Part shown: positions 1 to 4,787 of the stretch, piece by piece
Layout of the letters: every line of letters starts with the position of its first letter
How positions within the stretch are numbered: position 1 is the first letter of the stretch
Assembly: GCA_026982235.1 (NCBI GenBank)
Contig: JALSHM010000069.1
Location: 1-5,106, forward strand
Length of the DNA stretch: 5,106 nt
Origin: Robiginitomaculum sp.
Lineage (GTDB): Bacteria; Pseudomonadota; Alphaproteobacteria; Caulobacterales; Maricaulaceae
Reading direction: 5' to 3'
Position numbers and translations under genes: made by a program
The notes under the pieces: generated by a model
Databases searched by the model: none
Seen by the model: the letters and a program-made list of their open reading frames with translations, nothing else
What the model was told of the DNA's origin: nothing

Positions 1-204
1 CAAATTTCTTCGGGTGATTATACAAATGACAGCGAAGTTGTCCGCGACCTCATTCGAAAAGCACAGGCGAAGGATGCAGGTTTAGAAAGCTTACGCGCGG
101 CAGTAAAAAAAGGCCGCGAAAGCGGACCGGGGTCTCGAACAATGGAGCAAATCAAAACGGATGTCATAGCCCGATTGAAAGCCGATGGCCAATTACCAGC
201 TTAG
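1..204 (+). CDS. parD: ParD-like antitoxin, C-terminal part (5' end outside window)
   Basis: The reading frame is open from base 1 to the TAG at 202-204 and encodes 67 residues of a protein that begins before the window. The visible part starts with an SGDYTNDSEVVRDLIR segment. This is the typical second half of the ribbon-helix-helix domain of CC2985-type ParD antitoxins, whose family pattern is SGxYxxxSEVVRxAxR. A charged helical tail follows (LESLRAAVKKGRESGPG), which in this family wraps around and neutralises the ParE toxin. The gene overlaps the next one by 20 bp, as is usual for antitoxin-first type II modules with translational coupling. Such antitoxins normally repress their own promoter, which would lie upstream of the window. 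The family call is firm. Which ParD subfamily it belongs to cannot be settled without the N-terminus. Confidence 0.85.
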   Translation, partial: QISSGDYTNDSEVVRDLIRKAQAKDAGLESLRAAVKKGRESGPGSRTMEQIKTDVIARLKADGQLPA

Positions 205-466
205 CTTAGAGGCGGAAAATGACATTGCTGCTGTTTTTGAATATGGCATAATGCAATTTGGTTTCGAGCAAGCTCTAGATTACCATAACGCCTTAGAAAC
301 CCACTTCACGGAAATGGCCAAAAACCCACTGCACTATATGAAAGTTGACCATATTTCTTTAGGCTCACGTCGCAGTGTTTTCAGAGTCCATTCCATATAT
401 TTTTGCCTCACTGAGCATGGCATATTTATTGAGCGCGTTATTGGACGACAAAACTTCAACACATAA
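185..466 (+). CDS. parE: RelE/ParE-family toxin
   Basis: This 93-residue protein has the normal length and layout of a ParE toxin. It begins with YQLSLEAENDIAAVFEY (residues 4-20), followed by QFGFEQALDYHNAL, a MAKNP turn (44-48), a basic SRRSVFRVHSIYF strand region (61-73), and a C-terminal GIFIERVIGRQNF strand (79-91). Family members block DNA gyrase or, in RelE-like relatives, cleave mRNA on the ribosome. The ParD partner points to the gyrase type. The ATG lies inside the antitoxin gene (20 bp overlap) and has no strong ribosome binding site, so translation is probably coupled to parD. No frameshift or truncation is visible, so the toxin looks intact. Only 14 bp separate its stop from rbfA, so a shared transcript is possible. 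Confidence 0.9.
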   Translation: MANYQLSLEAENDIAAVFEYGIMQFGFEQALDYHNALETHFTEMAKNPLHYMKVDHISLGSRRSVFRVHSIYFCLTEHGIFIERVIGRQNFNT

Positions 467-480
467 AACAAGAAAACAAA

Positions 481-867
481 ATGGCCAAAAAAACGAAACA
501 ACCAAGCCAAAGACAGCTGCAAGCAGGTGAGCTTATCCGCCGAGCTTTGGTGGATATTATAGCGCGGGAAGATTTCCGTGACCCGGATTTGCAAGGTGTA
601 TCCATTACCGTATCCGAAGTGCGGGCGGCACCTGATTTGCGCACGGCACGGGTGTATGCGGCACCGCTGGGCGGTAAAAACACGCCAGAAGTTGTGGCCG
701 CCCTCAACCGCTGCGCCAAATTCTTGCGCGGCAAATTAGGCCGCGAGCTTAAAATGCGCTCCACCCCCGCCCTTAGGTTTGAAATCGACACCACATTCGA
801 CACCGCCTCAGAAATGAACGCCCTCCTATCCCGCCCCGAAATCGCCAGAGATATAAAAACAGATTAA
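481..867 (+). CDS. rbfA: 30S ribosome-binding factor RbfA
   Basis: The gene encodes 128 residues, close to the usual 120-140 for RbfA. The protein binds the 30S subunit late in assembly, is needed for 16S rRNA 5'-end maturation, and is especially important in the cold. Recognisable parts of its single KH-type domain are the basic start with QLQAGELIRRALVDII (12-27), the strand VSITVSEVRAAPDLRTARVY (40-59), and the family signature FLRGKLGRELKMRSTPALRF (81-100) followed by EIDTTFD. The ATG at 481 follows an A-rich stretch without a clear Shine-Dalgarno. An alternative downstream ATG would remove conserved residues, so 481 is kept. truB, the frequent downstream neighbour of rbfA in proteobacteria, is absent here. 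A hairpin 38 bp after the stop probably ends transcription. The base composition is visibly more GC-rich than in the genes downstream. Confidence 0.95.
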   Translation: MAKKTKQPSQRQLQAGELIRRALVDIIAREDFRDPDLQGVSITVSEVRAAPDLRTARVYAAPLGGKNTPEVVAALNRCAKFLRGKLGRELKMRSTPALRFEIDTTFDTASEMNALLSRPEIARDIKTD

Positions 868-904
868 GGTAAATCTATTAAAAATACAGATGCGAAAAAG
901 ACAC

Positions 905-934
905 AAGCGGCTTTGAATAAAGCCCCGCTTTCTA
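905..934 (+). terminator. Probable intrinsic terminator of rbfA
   Basis: AAGCGGCTTT (905-914) pairs with AAAG...CCGCTT (919-930) around a GAAT loop (915-918). This gives ten base pairs with a two-base CC bulge (923-924). A short T-rich run (TTTCT) overlaps and follows the 3' arm. The stem starts 38 bp after the rbfA stop. The T-tract is short, so termination may be partial. The assignment rests on position and stem shape only. Confidence 0.5.
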
Positions 935-980
935 CACATACCAGCAAACTGAACCGCTTTTACTTTTGGAGTAATATTTA

Positions 981-1024
981 CAGGCGGCGGAGAGAGGGGC
1001 TGGGGGCAGTATCTCCGCCGCCTG
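981..1024. repeat. GC-rich perfect inverted repeat (13-bp arms)
   Basis: CAGGCGGCGGAGA (981-993) is the exact reverse complement of TCTCCGCCGCCTG (1012-1024), with an 18-base loop containing G4 and G5 runs. Neither strand has a T-run after the stem, so this is not a standard intrinsic terminator. It stands out as a GC island in an AT-rich intergenic region. It could be a REP-like palindromic element, part of a small RNA, or a transcript-end stabiliser. Only copy number in the genome would tell. Confidence 0.55.
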
Positions 1025-1151
1025 AACAAGCAACAAACAATAAAGCCATTGCTGCGCTTGAAAAGAATAAGGTTTTTCTGAGAAAAAATTACTGTACGGT
1101 GTTCATATGCCTCCCTTGGCTCTCATGTTAAAGGCAATCTGAACGCCCCAC

Positions 1152-1212
1152 CTGAAATGCTCCTGAAACGAAGCTGAAATGAAACTGAAAAATTATTTCA
1201 TGTAGATTTCAG
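1152..1212. promoter_or_regulatory. Six-half-site, 11-bp-phased operator upstream of the response regulator
   Basis: Half-sites begin at 1152, 1163, 1174, 1185, 1196 and 1207, each exactly 11 bp after the previous one. The first four read CTGAAA on the + strand. The last two read TTTCAT and TTTCAG, the same motif on the other strand. Tandem half-sites at about one helical turn are the standard binding pattern for OmpR/PhoB-family regulators. The gene immediately downstream encodes such a regulator, so autoregulation is the natural reading. The forward pair (1196-1212) matches the boxes at 3299 and 3661 at 14 of 17 positions versus the 3299 box. The reversed four may add cooperative binding, repression, or a divergent activity. 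The pattern is directly visible; the bound protein is inferred. Confidence 0.75.
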
Positions 1213-1220
1213 CTATCTTA

Positions 1221-1229
1221 TGTTACAAA
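1221..1229 (+). promoter_or_regulatory. Candidate extended -10 of the two-component operon
   Basis: TG-T-TACAAA forms a TGn-extended -10 (TACAAA matches TATAAT at four of six positions), 11 bp after the end of the 1196-1212 box. PhoB/PhoP-type activated promoters typically keep about 10-11 bp between box and -10. A transcript from here would begin near 1236, downstream of the ATG at 1220 and upstream of the ribosome binding site at 1247. An alternative -10, TATCTT at 1214-1219, has no good -35 and sits almost against the box. Confidence 0.35.
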
Positions 1230-1246
1230 ATGGTCATAAATATTTT

Positions 1247-1252
1247 AAGGAG
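1247..1252 (+). promoter_or_regulatory. Shine-Dalgarno deciding an ATT start for the response regulator
   Basis: AAGGAG is the best ribosome binding site near this gene. It is followed by six bases and then the in-frame ATT at 1259-1261. It lies downstream of the ATG at 1220, so it cannot serve that codon. No ATG, GTG or TTG lies in frame at a suitable distance after it. Confidence 0.6.
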
Positions 1253-1258
1253 ATAAGC

Positions 1259-1912
1259 ATTCGCGTTTTACTAATAGAGGATGATTTGGATCTAGCTGGC
1301 CGCATTAGCCATTCTCTTTTGCAGTCAGGCTTTGTCGTTGAGCGCGCGGATAATGGAGATGATGGCTATGAGCTTGGTTTGCAAGGCAATATCGACGCCG
1401 TTATTTTGGATTTGGGATTGCCCGGAAAGACTGGTCTAGCACTATTGCAGGCTTGGCGTAGTAACGGCGTCACAATGCCCGTACTCATTCTAACGGCGCG
1501 CAGCGGATGGGCTGAAAAAGTGGAAGGCCTCAACAAAGGTGCCGACGATTATATGGCCAAGCCTTTCCACACACCTGAACTGGTCGCACGGTTGCGCGCT
1601 TTAATACGCCGATCCACGGGTATAAGCGACACGGTTCTCACCCATCTAGACCTATCTTTAGACACAGTAACCAGCGAAGCGCGTCTTGGTTCAGAACTTC
1701 TGGATCTAACCGCATTTGAATTCAGAATGCTCAAATATTTTATGCACCGTATTGGACATGTAGTTTCACAAACAGAACTAATAGAACACCTATACCCAAT
1801 CAATGAAACACGAGGTTCAAATACTGTTGAGGTTTATATTGGGCGTCTACGGAAAAGAATTGGGAGCGACAAAATAAAAACCGTTCGCGGCCTTGGCTAT
1901 AGGTTCGGTTAG
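1259..1912 (+). CDS. OmpR/PhoB-family response regulator (probable ATT start)
   Basis: The protein is a DNA-binding response regulator. From the ATT start (217 residues) the receiver domain begins with I/MRVLLIEDD. Its acidic pair is D8/D9, the phospho-acceptor is D51 (in DLGLPG), the switch residue is T79 (in LTARS) and the conserved lysine is K101 (in YMAKPF). The C-terminal winged helix (about 125-217) shows LTAFEFRMLKYF, the VEVYIGRLRKRI recognition helix and the closing TVRGLGYRF. The frame also extends up to an ATG at 1220, giving a 13-residue leader with no ribosome binding site. I prefer 1259 because of the AAGGAG at 1247, the fit to family N-termini, and box-to-start spacing matching the two other operators. 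A caller limited to common start codons would give 1220. Its stop overlaps the kinase GTG by one base (TAGTG). It resembles PhoP-type regulators, but I do not assign a gene name. Confidence 0.92.
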   Translation: MRVLLIEDDLDLAGRISHSLLQSGFVVERADNGDDGYELGLQGNIDAVILDLGLPGKTGLALLQAWRSNGVTMPVLILTARSGWAEKVEGLNKGADDYMAKPFHTPELVARLRALIRRSTGISDTVLTHLDLSLDTVTSEARLGSELLDLTAFEFRMLKYFMHRIGHVVSQTELIEHLYPINETRGSNTVEVYIGRLRKRIGSDKIKTVRGLGYRFG

Positions 1913-3279
1913 TGGCGTTTTTCTCGGGATTATCTTTGCGAAAGCGTCTTATAATAGCCTCTACTATTTGGGTGGCCTTAGGATCATTCGTTGGATATTG
2001 GTTATTATCATCTGCATTTCACAACCACGTATCCAAGCAATTTTATCATGAACTTATTCAACATATTGATGAACTGAGAAACATAACCGATATATCTGAT
2101 AGTGGCTCATTGTTCTTAGTCAGTGAATTTAGCGATGCAAAATATAATGATCAAAATTCAGGTTATTACTGGGAAGTTTACACAGAAAACTCAACATTAC
2201 GAAGTCCCTCCTTAAACGGGGTAAGCTTAGAACTTGATAAGGAGCCAATTCAACGCGAAATTTCTCTTCATAAGCATACCATTTTAGGAGACAATGGACC
2301 AATATTAGTCATAGAAAAATCTACGCACATCTCACCGCTAAACACGGTGCCAAAACGAATTATAATCGCGGTAGATAAACGGCATTTAGACGATATGATT
2401 GGGGATTTTAACATTATTTTGCTATGGGCGCTCTTTGTTTTCGCCGTGAGTATGGTGCTTGCTGCTACCCTACTTACCAATTACGCTCTGCACCCTTTCA
2501 GGATTCTCGCTAAAGAGTTTATAAAAATAAGGTCTGGCGAAACCAAGACAATAGACGGTGAGTATCCCCAAGAAGTCACGCCTCTTGTCACAGAGCTTAA
2601 CAACTTGGTTCAAACGAGTGATGATATGCTCAAAAGAGCGCGAGCGCAGGCGGGCAATCTTGCCCATGGCCTAAAAGGATCTTTAGCCATTGTAACCGAT
2701 GAGGGGTATAAACTTGAAGATGACGGATTCGGGCAATCCTCAAAAGTTATTATTAAACAATGTGCGATTATGCAAAGGCATATTGATCACCATATCGCTC
2801 GCGCTCGCGCTTCTGCCGCCGCGCGACTGCCCGGGACAATTTCCAATATAGAAGCCGTTTTACTACCAATTGTCAAAGCTATGAAGCAGCTCAACAAAGA
2901 TAAAAACATTGAAGTTAATGTTGATATGCGCACACAAAAACGCGTTGCCGTGGACAGCGTGGATTTAAGTGAAATTTTAGGCAATATAATCGACAACGCC
3001 TTCAAAGTAGCCCAAAGTCGCATTGGCATTATTGTGCAAGATTGCAAAAACGCCCAAATTTCCATCTGCTTTGATGATGACGGCCCGGGCTTGCCACCCG
3101 AAGCACATGATGTTGTTTTTGACCTTGGTGAACGCTGGGATGAAACCACACCAGGCGGCGGGTTAGGTCTTGCGATTGTCCGAGAGCTAGTTCATCTTTA
3201 TGGGGGCAATTGCCAATTGGATACATCGCCCGAAGATGGCCTACGGGTCGAAATTTTCCTCCCCGCTGTGCAAGATTAG
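1912..3279 (+). CDS. PhoQ-like membrane sensor histidine kinase
   Basis: This 455-residue inner-membrane kinase is the evident partner of the regulator just upstream. It starts at a GTG overlapping the regulator stop by one base, so translation is probably coupled. Two membrane segments (about 12-35 and 168-190) enclose a periplasmic sensor domain. That domain contains SGYYWEVY (83-90), similar to the SG-x-YW motif of many PhoQ-like alphaproteobacterial kinases. A HAMP-like linker follows (about 190-240), then the dimerisation domain with GNLAHGLKGSLAI and phospho-acceptor H252. The ATPase domain has an N box (EILGNIIDNAFKVA, N358/N362), G1 (DDDGPGL, 388-394) and G2 (GGGLGLAIV, 415-423). The H box is unusual. 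The residue after His is Gly, and the usual T/N and Pro at +4 and +5 are Gly and Ser, so phosphatase activity may be altered. The signal sensed cannot be told from sequence. Confidence 0.93.
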   Translation: MAFFSGLSLRKRLIIASTIWVALGSFVGYWLLSSAFHNHVSKQFYHELIQHIDELRNITDISDSGSLFLVSEFSDAKYNDQNSGYYWEVYTENSTLRSPSLNGVSLELDKEPIQREISLHKHTILGDNGPILVIEKSTHISPLNTVPKRIIIAVDKRHLDDMIGDFNIILLWALFVFAVSMVLAATLLTNYALHPFRILAKEFIKIRSGETKTIDGEYPQEVTPLVTELNNLVQTSDDMLKRARAQAGNLAHGLKGSLAIVTDEGYKLEDDGFGQSSKVIIKQCAIMQRHIDHHIARARASAAARLPGTISNIEAVLLPIVKAMKQLNKDKNIEVNVDMRTQKRVAVDSVDLSEILGNIIDNAFKVAQSRIGIIVQDCKNAQISICFDDDGPGLPPEAHDVVFDLGERWDETTPGGGLGLAIVRELVHLYGGNCQLDTSPEDGLRVEIFLPAVQD

Positions 3280-3301
3280 GATCTCTATCCTAGATCCTTT
3301 T
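3278..3301 (+). terminator. Possible terminator after the kinase gene
   Basis: AGGATCT (3278-3284) pairs perfectly with AGATCCT (3292-3298) across a seven-base loop, and TTTT occupies 3298-3301. The stem begins inside the kinase stop codon. It is short and only moderately GC-rich, so it is probably leaky. Its T-run is also the beginning of the regulator box at 3299, so the two elements share bases. Confidence 0.45.
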
Positions 3302-3315
3302 CAGGTTCATTTCAG
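3299..3315 (+). promoter_or_regulatory. Response-regulator box upstream of the sigma-2-like gene
   Basis: TTTCAGGTTCATTTCAG contains two identical TTTCAG half-sites 11 bp apart. It ends 53 bp before the ATG of the downstream gene and 10 bp before a TATAGT hexamer. It matches the box at 3661 at 14 of 17 positions, including nine identical leading bases. It is probably an activating site for the regulator encoded at 1259-1912. That pairing is inferred from the repeated pattern and from linkage. Confidence 0.7.
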
Positions 3316-3325
3316 CTTGATTGCC

Positions 3326-3331
3326 TATAGT
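3326..3331 (+). promoter_or_regulatory. Candidate -10 hexamer (TATAGT)
   Basis: TATAGT matches the -10 consensus at five of six positions and begins 11 bases after the last base of the box. This is the distance expected for PhoB/PhoP-type class II activation, where the box replaces the -35. No good -35 is seen at 16-18 bp. TATAAC at 3345-3350 is a rival hexamer but is farther from the box. Confidence 0.45.
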
Positions 3332-3368
3332 TTCCACAATTGCTTATAACACTATAAATGGGGAAAAA

Positions 3369-3620
3369 ATGTCACATGCACATCGCCATACCATTATTGC
3401 GCTGTACTTAGAGCACCGCCCTGCCCTGCATCGGTTTCTCAGTGCGCGCGTGCGCTGTTCAACGATTGCTGAAGGCATTATGCAAGACATGTTGAGGATA
3501 TTAGAAAACAATAATATCCCTCATAGAATCAAGAACCCAACCAATTTTTTATTTCGAATGGCCTCAAATTTAGCACTTGAGCATATTCGAAATAATGTAA
3601 ACGCAAGGATTTCAAGATAA
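3369..3620 (+). CDS. Sigma-region-2-only protein, FecI-like ECF sigma fragment
   Basis: This 83-residue protein matches only the first half of a FecI-type ECF sigma factor. IIALYLEHRPALHRFLSARV (9-28) corresponds to region 2.1. AEGIMQDMLRIL (34-45) corresponds to the core-binding region 2.2, usually AEDLVQETFLRL, with the second acidic residue replaced by Gly. NPTNFLFRMASNLALEHIR (58-76) corresponds to regions 2.3/2.4, which melt and recognise the -10. It stops where the linker to region 4 would begin, and no frame over the next 100 bp continues into region 4. The ATG at 3369 is preferred over an in-frame TTG at 3321 because GGGG (3360-3363) precedes it with five-base spacing and the homology starts after it. 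It lies between two copies of the regulator box. It may be a decayed sigma gene, or a functional sigma-2 module comparable to RsoA of the split SigO-RsoA system. Confidence 0.72.
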   Translation: MSHAHRHTIIALYLEHRPALHRFLSARVRCSTIAEGIMQDMLRILENNNIPHRIKNPTNFLFRMASNLALEHIRNNVNARISR

Positions 3621-3660
3621 AATCTGGTAATGTAAAATAATAGAAGCATAATTTGGGTGT

Positions 3661-3677
3661 TTTCAGGTTGACTTCAG
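3661..3677 (+). promoter_or_regulatory. Response-regulator box upstream of the efflux operon
   Basis: TTTCAGGTTGACTTCAG has half-sites TTTCAG and CTTCAG 11 bp apart. It ends 48 bp before the ATG of the adaptor gene, much like the other two boxes (46 and 53 bp). At the expected 10-bp distance lies TAGGCG, a poor -10, so this promoter would depend heavily on activation or on a different sigma factor. The embedded TTGACT (3668-3673) resembles a -35 but has no matching -10 at 16-18 bp. Confidence 0.65.
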
Positions 3678-3725
3678 ATTCGGTTTGTAGGCGTTCTAAA
3701 CACAATATTCACCTTTGGGGGTTTT

Positions 3726-4787
3726 ATGCGCACAACATTATTTACTTTAATTGCTAGCTGTGTCTTATTCACACACCTTGCCGTCGATGCAGCCGCATCG
3801 GAAACCATTAGCCTAACAGAAAAGCAAATATCACGCTTAGGGATTACGGCTCAAGCCAGCCTGTCGGCGGATGAAACGTCCCTTGCCAATGTGCCTGCAA
3901 AAATCGTCCCGGTACGCACAAGTATGAAAGCAATTACAGCTCCCTTTGAAGGCGTGCTAACTAAAATTCATGTACTGCCGAGCCAAAAAATAAAGGCCGG
4001 ACAAATACTCTTCACCGTGCGTAGCCGTGATTATCTGGACATGAATATAGGCTTGCAGACCGCTAAGGGCGAGTTAGAAGCTGCCAATATTGCACTACAC
4101 CAGCAAACTTTATTGGTTGATGAAGGCTTGTCTGCGGGCACAACACTCTTGCCATTAAAGGCAAATGTCATGCGTGCCCAAGCCTTGGTTGACGAACATC
4201 GCGCACCACTTCGCGGCATTCACAGTGCTGGGCAGTCCCAGTATTATATCAAGGCTCCTGCGAATGGTCGCATTGAAGATTTTGATCTGCAAATTGGCCA
4301 AAGCATTGCTCCTATGAATGCTGTTACTGCTATCTATACATCTGATGATCTTTGGGCGGAGGTTATGGTGCCTGAAGATTTGGTGGGTCAGGTTCAAGCT
4401 GGTGACAGTATTGGTTTTGATGATGGCGCGTTTGGAGAAGTAGTGTCCGCGTCTCGGATAATTGACCCAAAAACAAAATCGGCAATGCTCGTTGCCAAAG
4501 TGCCGACAGGCTCCGGATTTAATCCGGGGCAGCTCATACAAGTCAATATCTCCAAACCCTCACAGGCAGGCAAGATGGTTAAAGTACCCGCATCAGCAAT
4601 TATTCGTTTGGACGGACAGACAAATATATTCTTGAAACATAATGGAGACTTCACCCCTATTGCTGTCCATGTCACAGGCCGTTCTCGCGGCTATGCCACC
4701 ATAGCAGGGCGGATAAATGCGGGTGACCAAGTTGCTGTCACCGGTCTTACCGAGCTTAAAGCCATTCATCTTGCTGAGGCGGAATAA
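3726..4787 (+). CDS. RND efflux periplasmic adaptor (membrane fusion protein, CzcB/CusB-like)
   Basis: The 353-residue product links an inner-membrane RND pump to an outer-membrane channel. A Sec signal peptide covers about residues 1-24 (MRTT, a hydrophobic core, then AVDAAAS). IASC at 9-12 resembles a lipobox, but the hydrophobic run continues past the Cys, so a secreted form is more likely. The split lipoyl domain is formed by APFEGVLTKIHVLPSQKIKA (72-91) and IKAPANGRIEDFDLQIGQSI (175-194). Between them is a short alpha-helical hairpin (about 100-170). A beta-barrel (about 205-280) and a membrane-proximal domain with VPASAIIR follow. The mature N-terminus has no Met- or His-rich metal site, so the substrate is not evident. 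The stop overlaps the pump ATG by one base (TAATG). The start follows a G5 run (3717-3721) four bases upstream. No outer-membrane factor gene is in the window. Confidence 0.92.
   Translation: MRTTLFTLIASCVLFTHLAVDAAASETISLTEKQISRLGITAQASLSADETSLANVPAKIVPVRTSMKAITAPFEGVLTKIHVLPSQKIKAGQILFTVRSRDYLDMNIGLQTAKGELEAANIALHQQTLLVDEGLSAGTTLLPLKANVMRAQALVDEHRAPLRGIHSAGQSQYYIKAPANGRIEDFDLQIGQSIAPMNAVTAIYTSDDLWAEVMVPEDLVGQVQAGDSIGFDDGAFGEVVSASRIIDPKTKSAMLVAKVPTGSGFNPGQLIQVNISKPSQAGKMVKVPASAIIRLDGQTNIFLKHNGDFTPIAVHVTGRSRGYATIAGRINAGDQVAVTGLTELKAIHLAEAE

Larger units (their letters stand above)
868..1151. other. Non-coding region between rbfA and the two-component operon
   Basis: I see no convincing gene here. 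The only sizeable + strand frame (913-1131) runs straight through both hairpins, has no ribosome binding site and resembles no family I recognise. The stretch holds the rbfA terminator candidate, the 13-bp inverted repeat, and a small AT-rich palindrome TTTTTCT-G-AGAAAAA at 1073-1087 that is too weak to call. From 1088 to 1151 nothing recognisable is visible up to the regulator half-site ladder. Confidence 0.6.

Noticed and set aside
1073..1087. Palindrome TTTTTCT-G-AGAAAAA as a terminator or operator.
   Set aside because: It is entirely A/T-rich with a one-base centre, cannot form a stable hairpin, and is not repeated elsewhere in the window.
913..1131. A 72-codon + strand open frame between rbfA and the regulator.
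   Set aside because: It passes through the terminator candidate and the GC-rich inverted repeat, has no ribosome binding site, and its translation shows no domain or natural composition.
2496..2501. Single TTTCAG inside the kinase gene (also 379-384, and CTGAAA at 1512-1517).
   Set aside because: None has a second half-site 11 bp away, so these are expected chance occurrences.
2787..3149. Long antisense frame within the kinase gene, and similar antisense frames elsewhere.
   Set aside because: They mirror strong coding on the + strand, lack ribosome binding sites and show no recognisable protein features.
3321..3368. Upstream TTG extension of the sigma-2 protein by 16 residues.
   Set aside because: The extension overlaps the candidate -10, has no ribosome binding site before the TTG, and adds residues outside the sigma homology.
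3358..3409. Overlapping short frame starting at ATGGGGAAAAAATG, a possible upstream ORF for the sigma-2 gene.
   Set aside because: It is only about 17 codons, has no ribosome binding site of its own, and its GGGG is better used as the ribosome binding site for the ATG at 3369.
3753..3764. Lipoprotein lipobox (IASC) in the adaptor signal peptide.
   Set aside because: The hydrophobic segment before the Cys is very short and continues after it to a good signal peptidase I site (AVDAAAS), so a plain secreted form is more likely.
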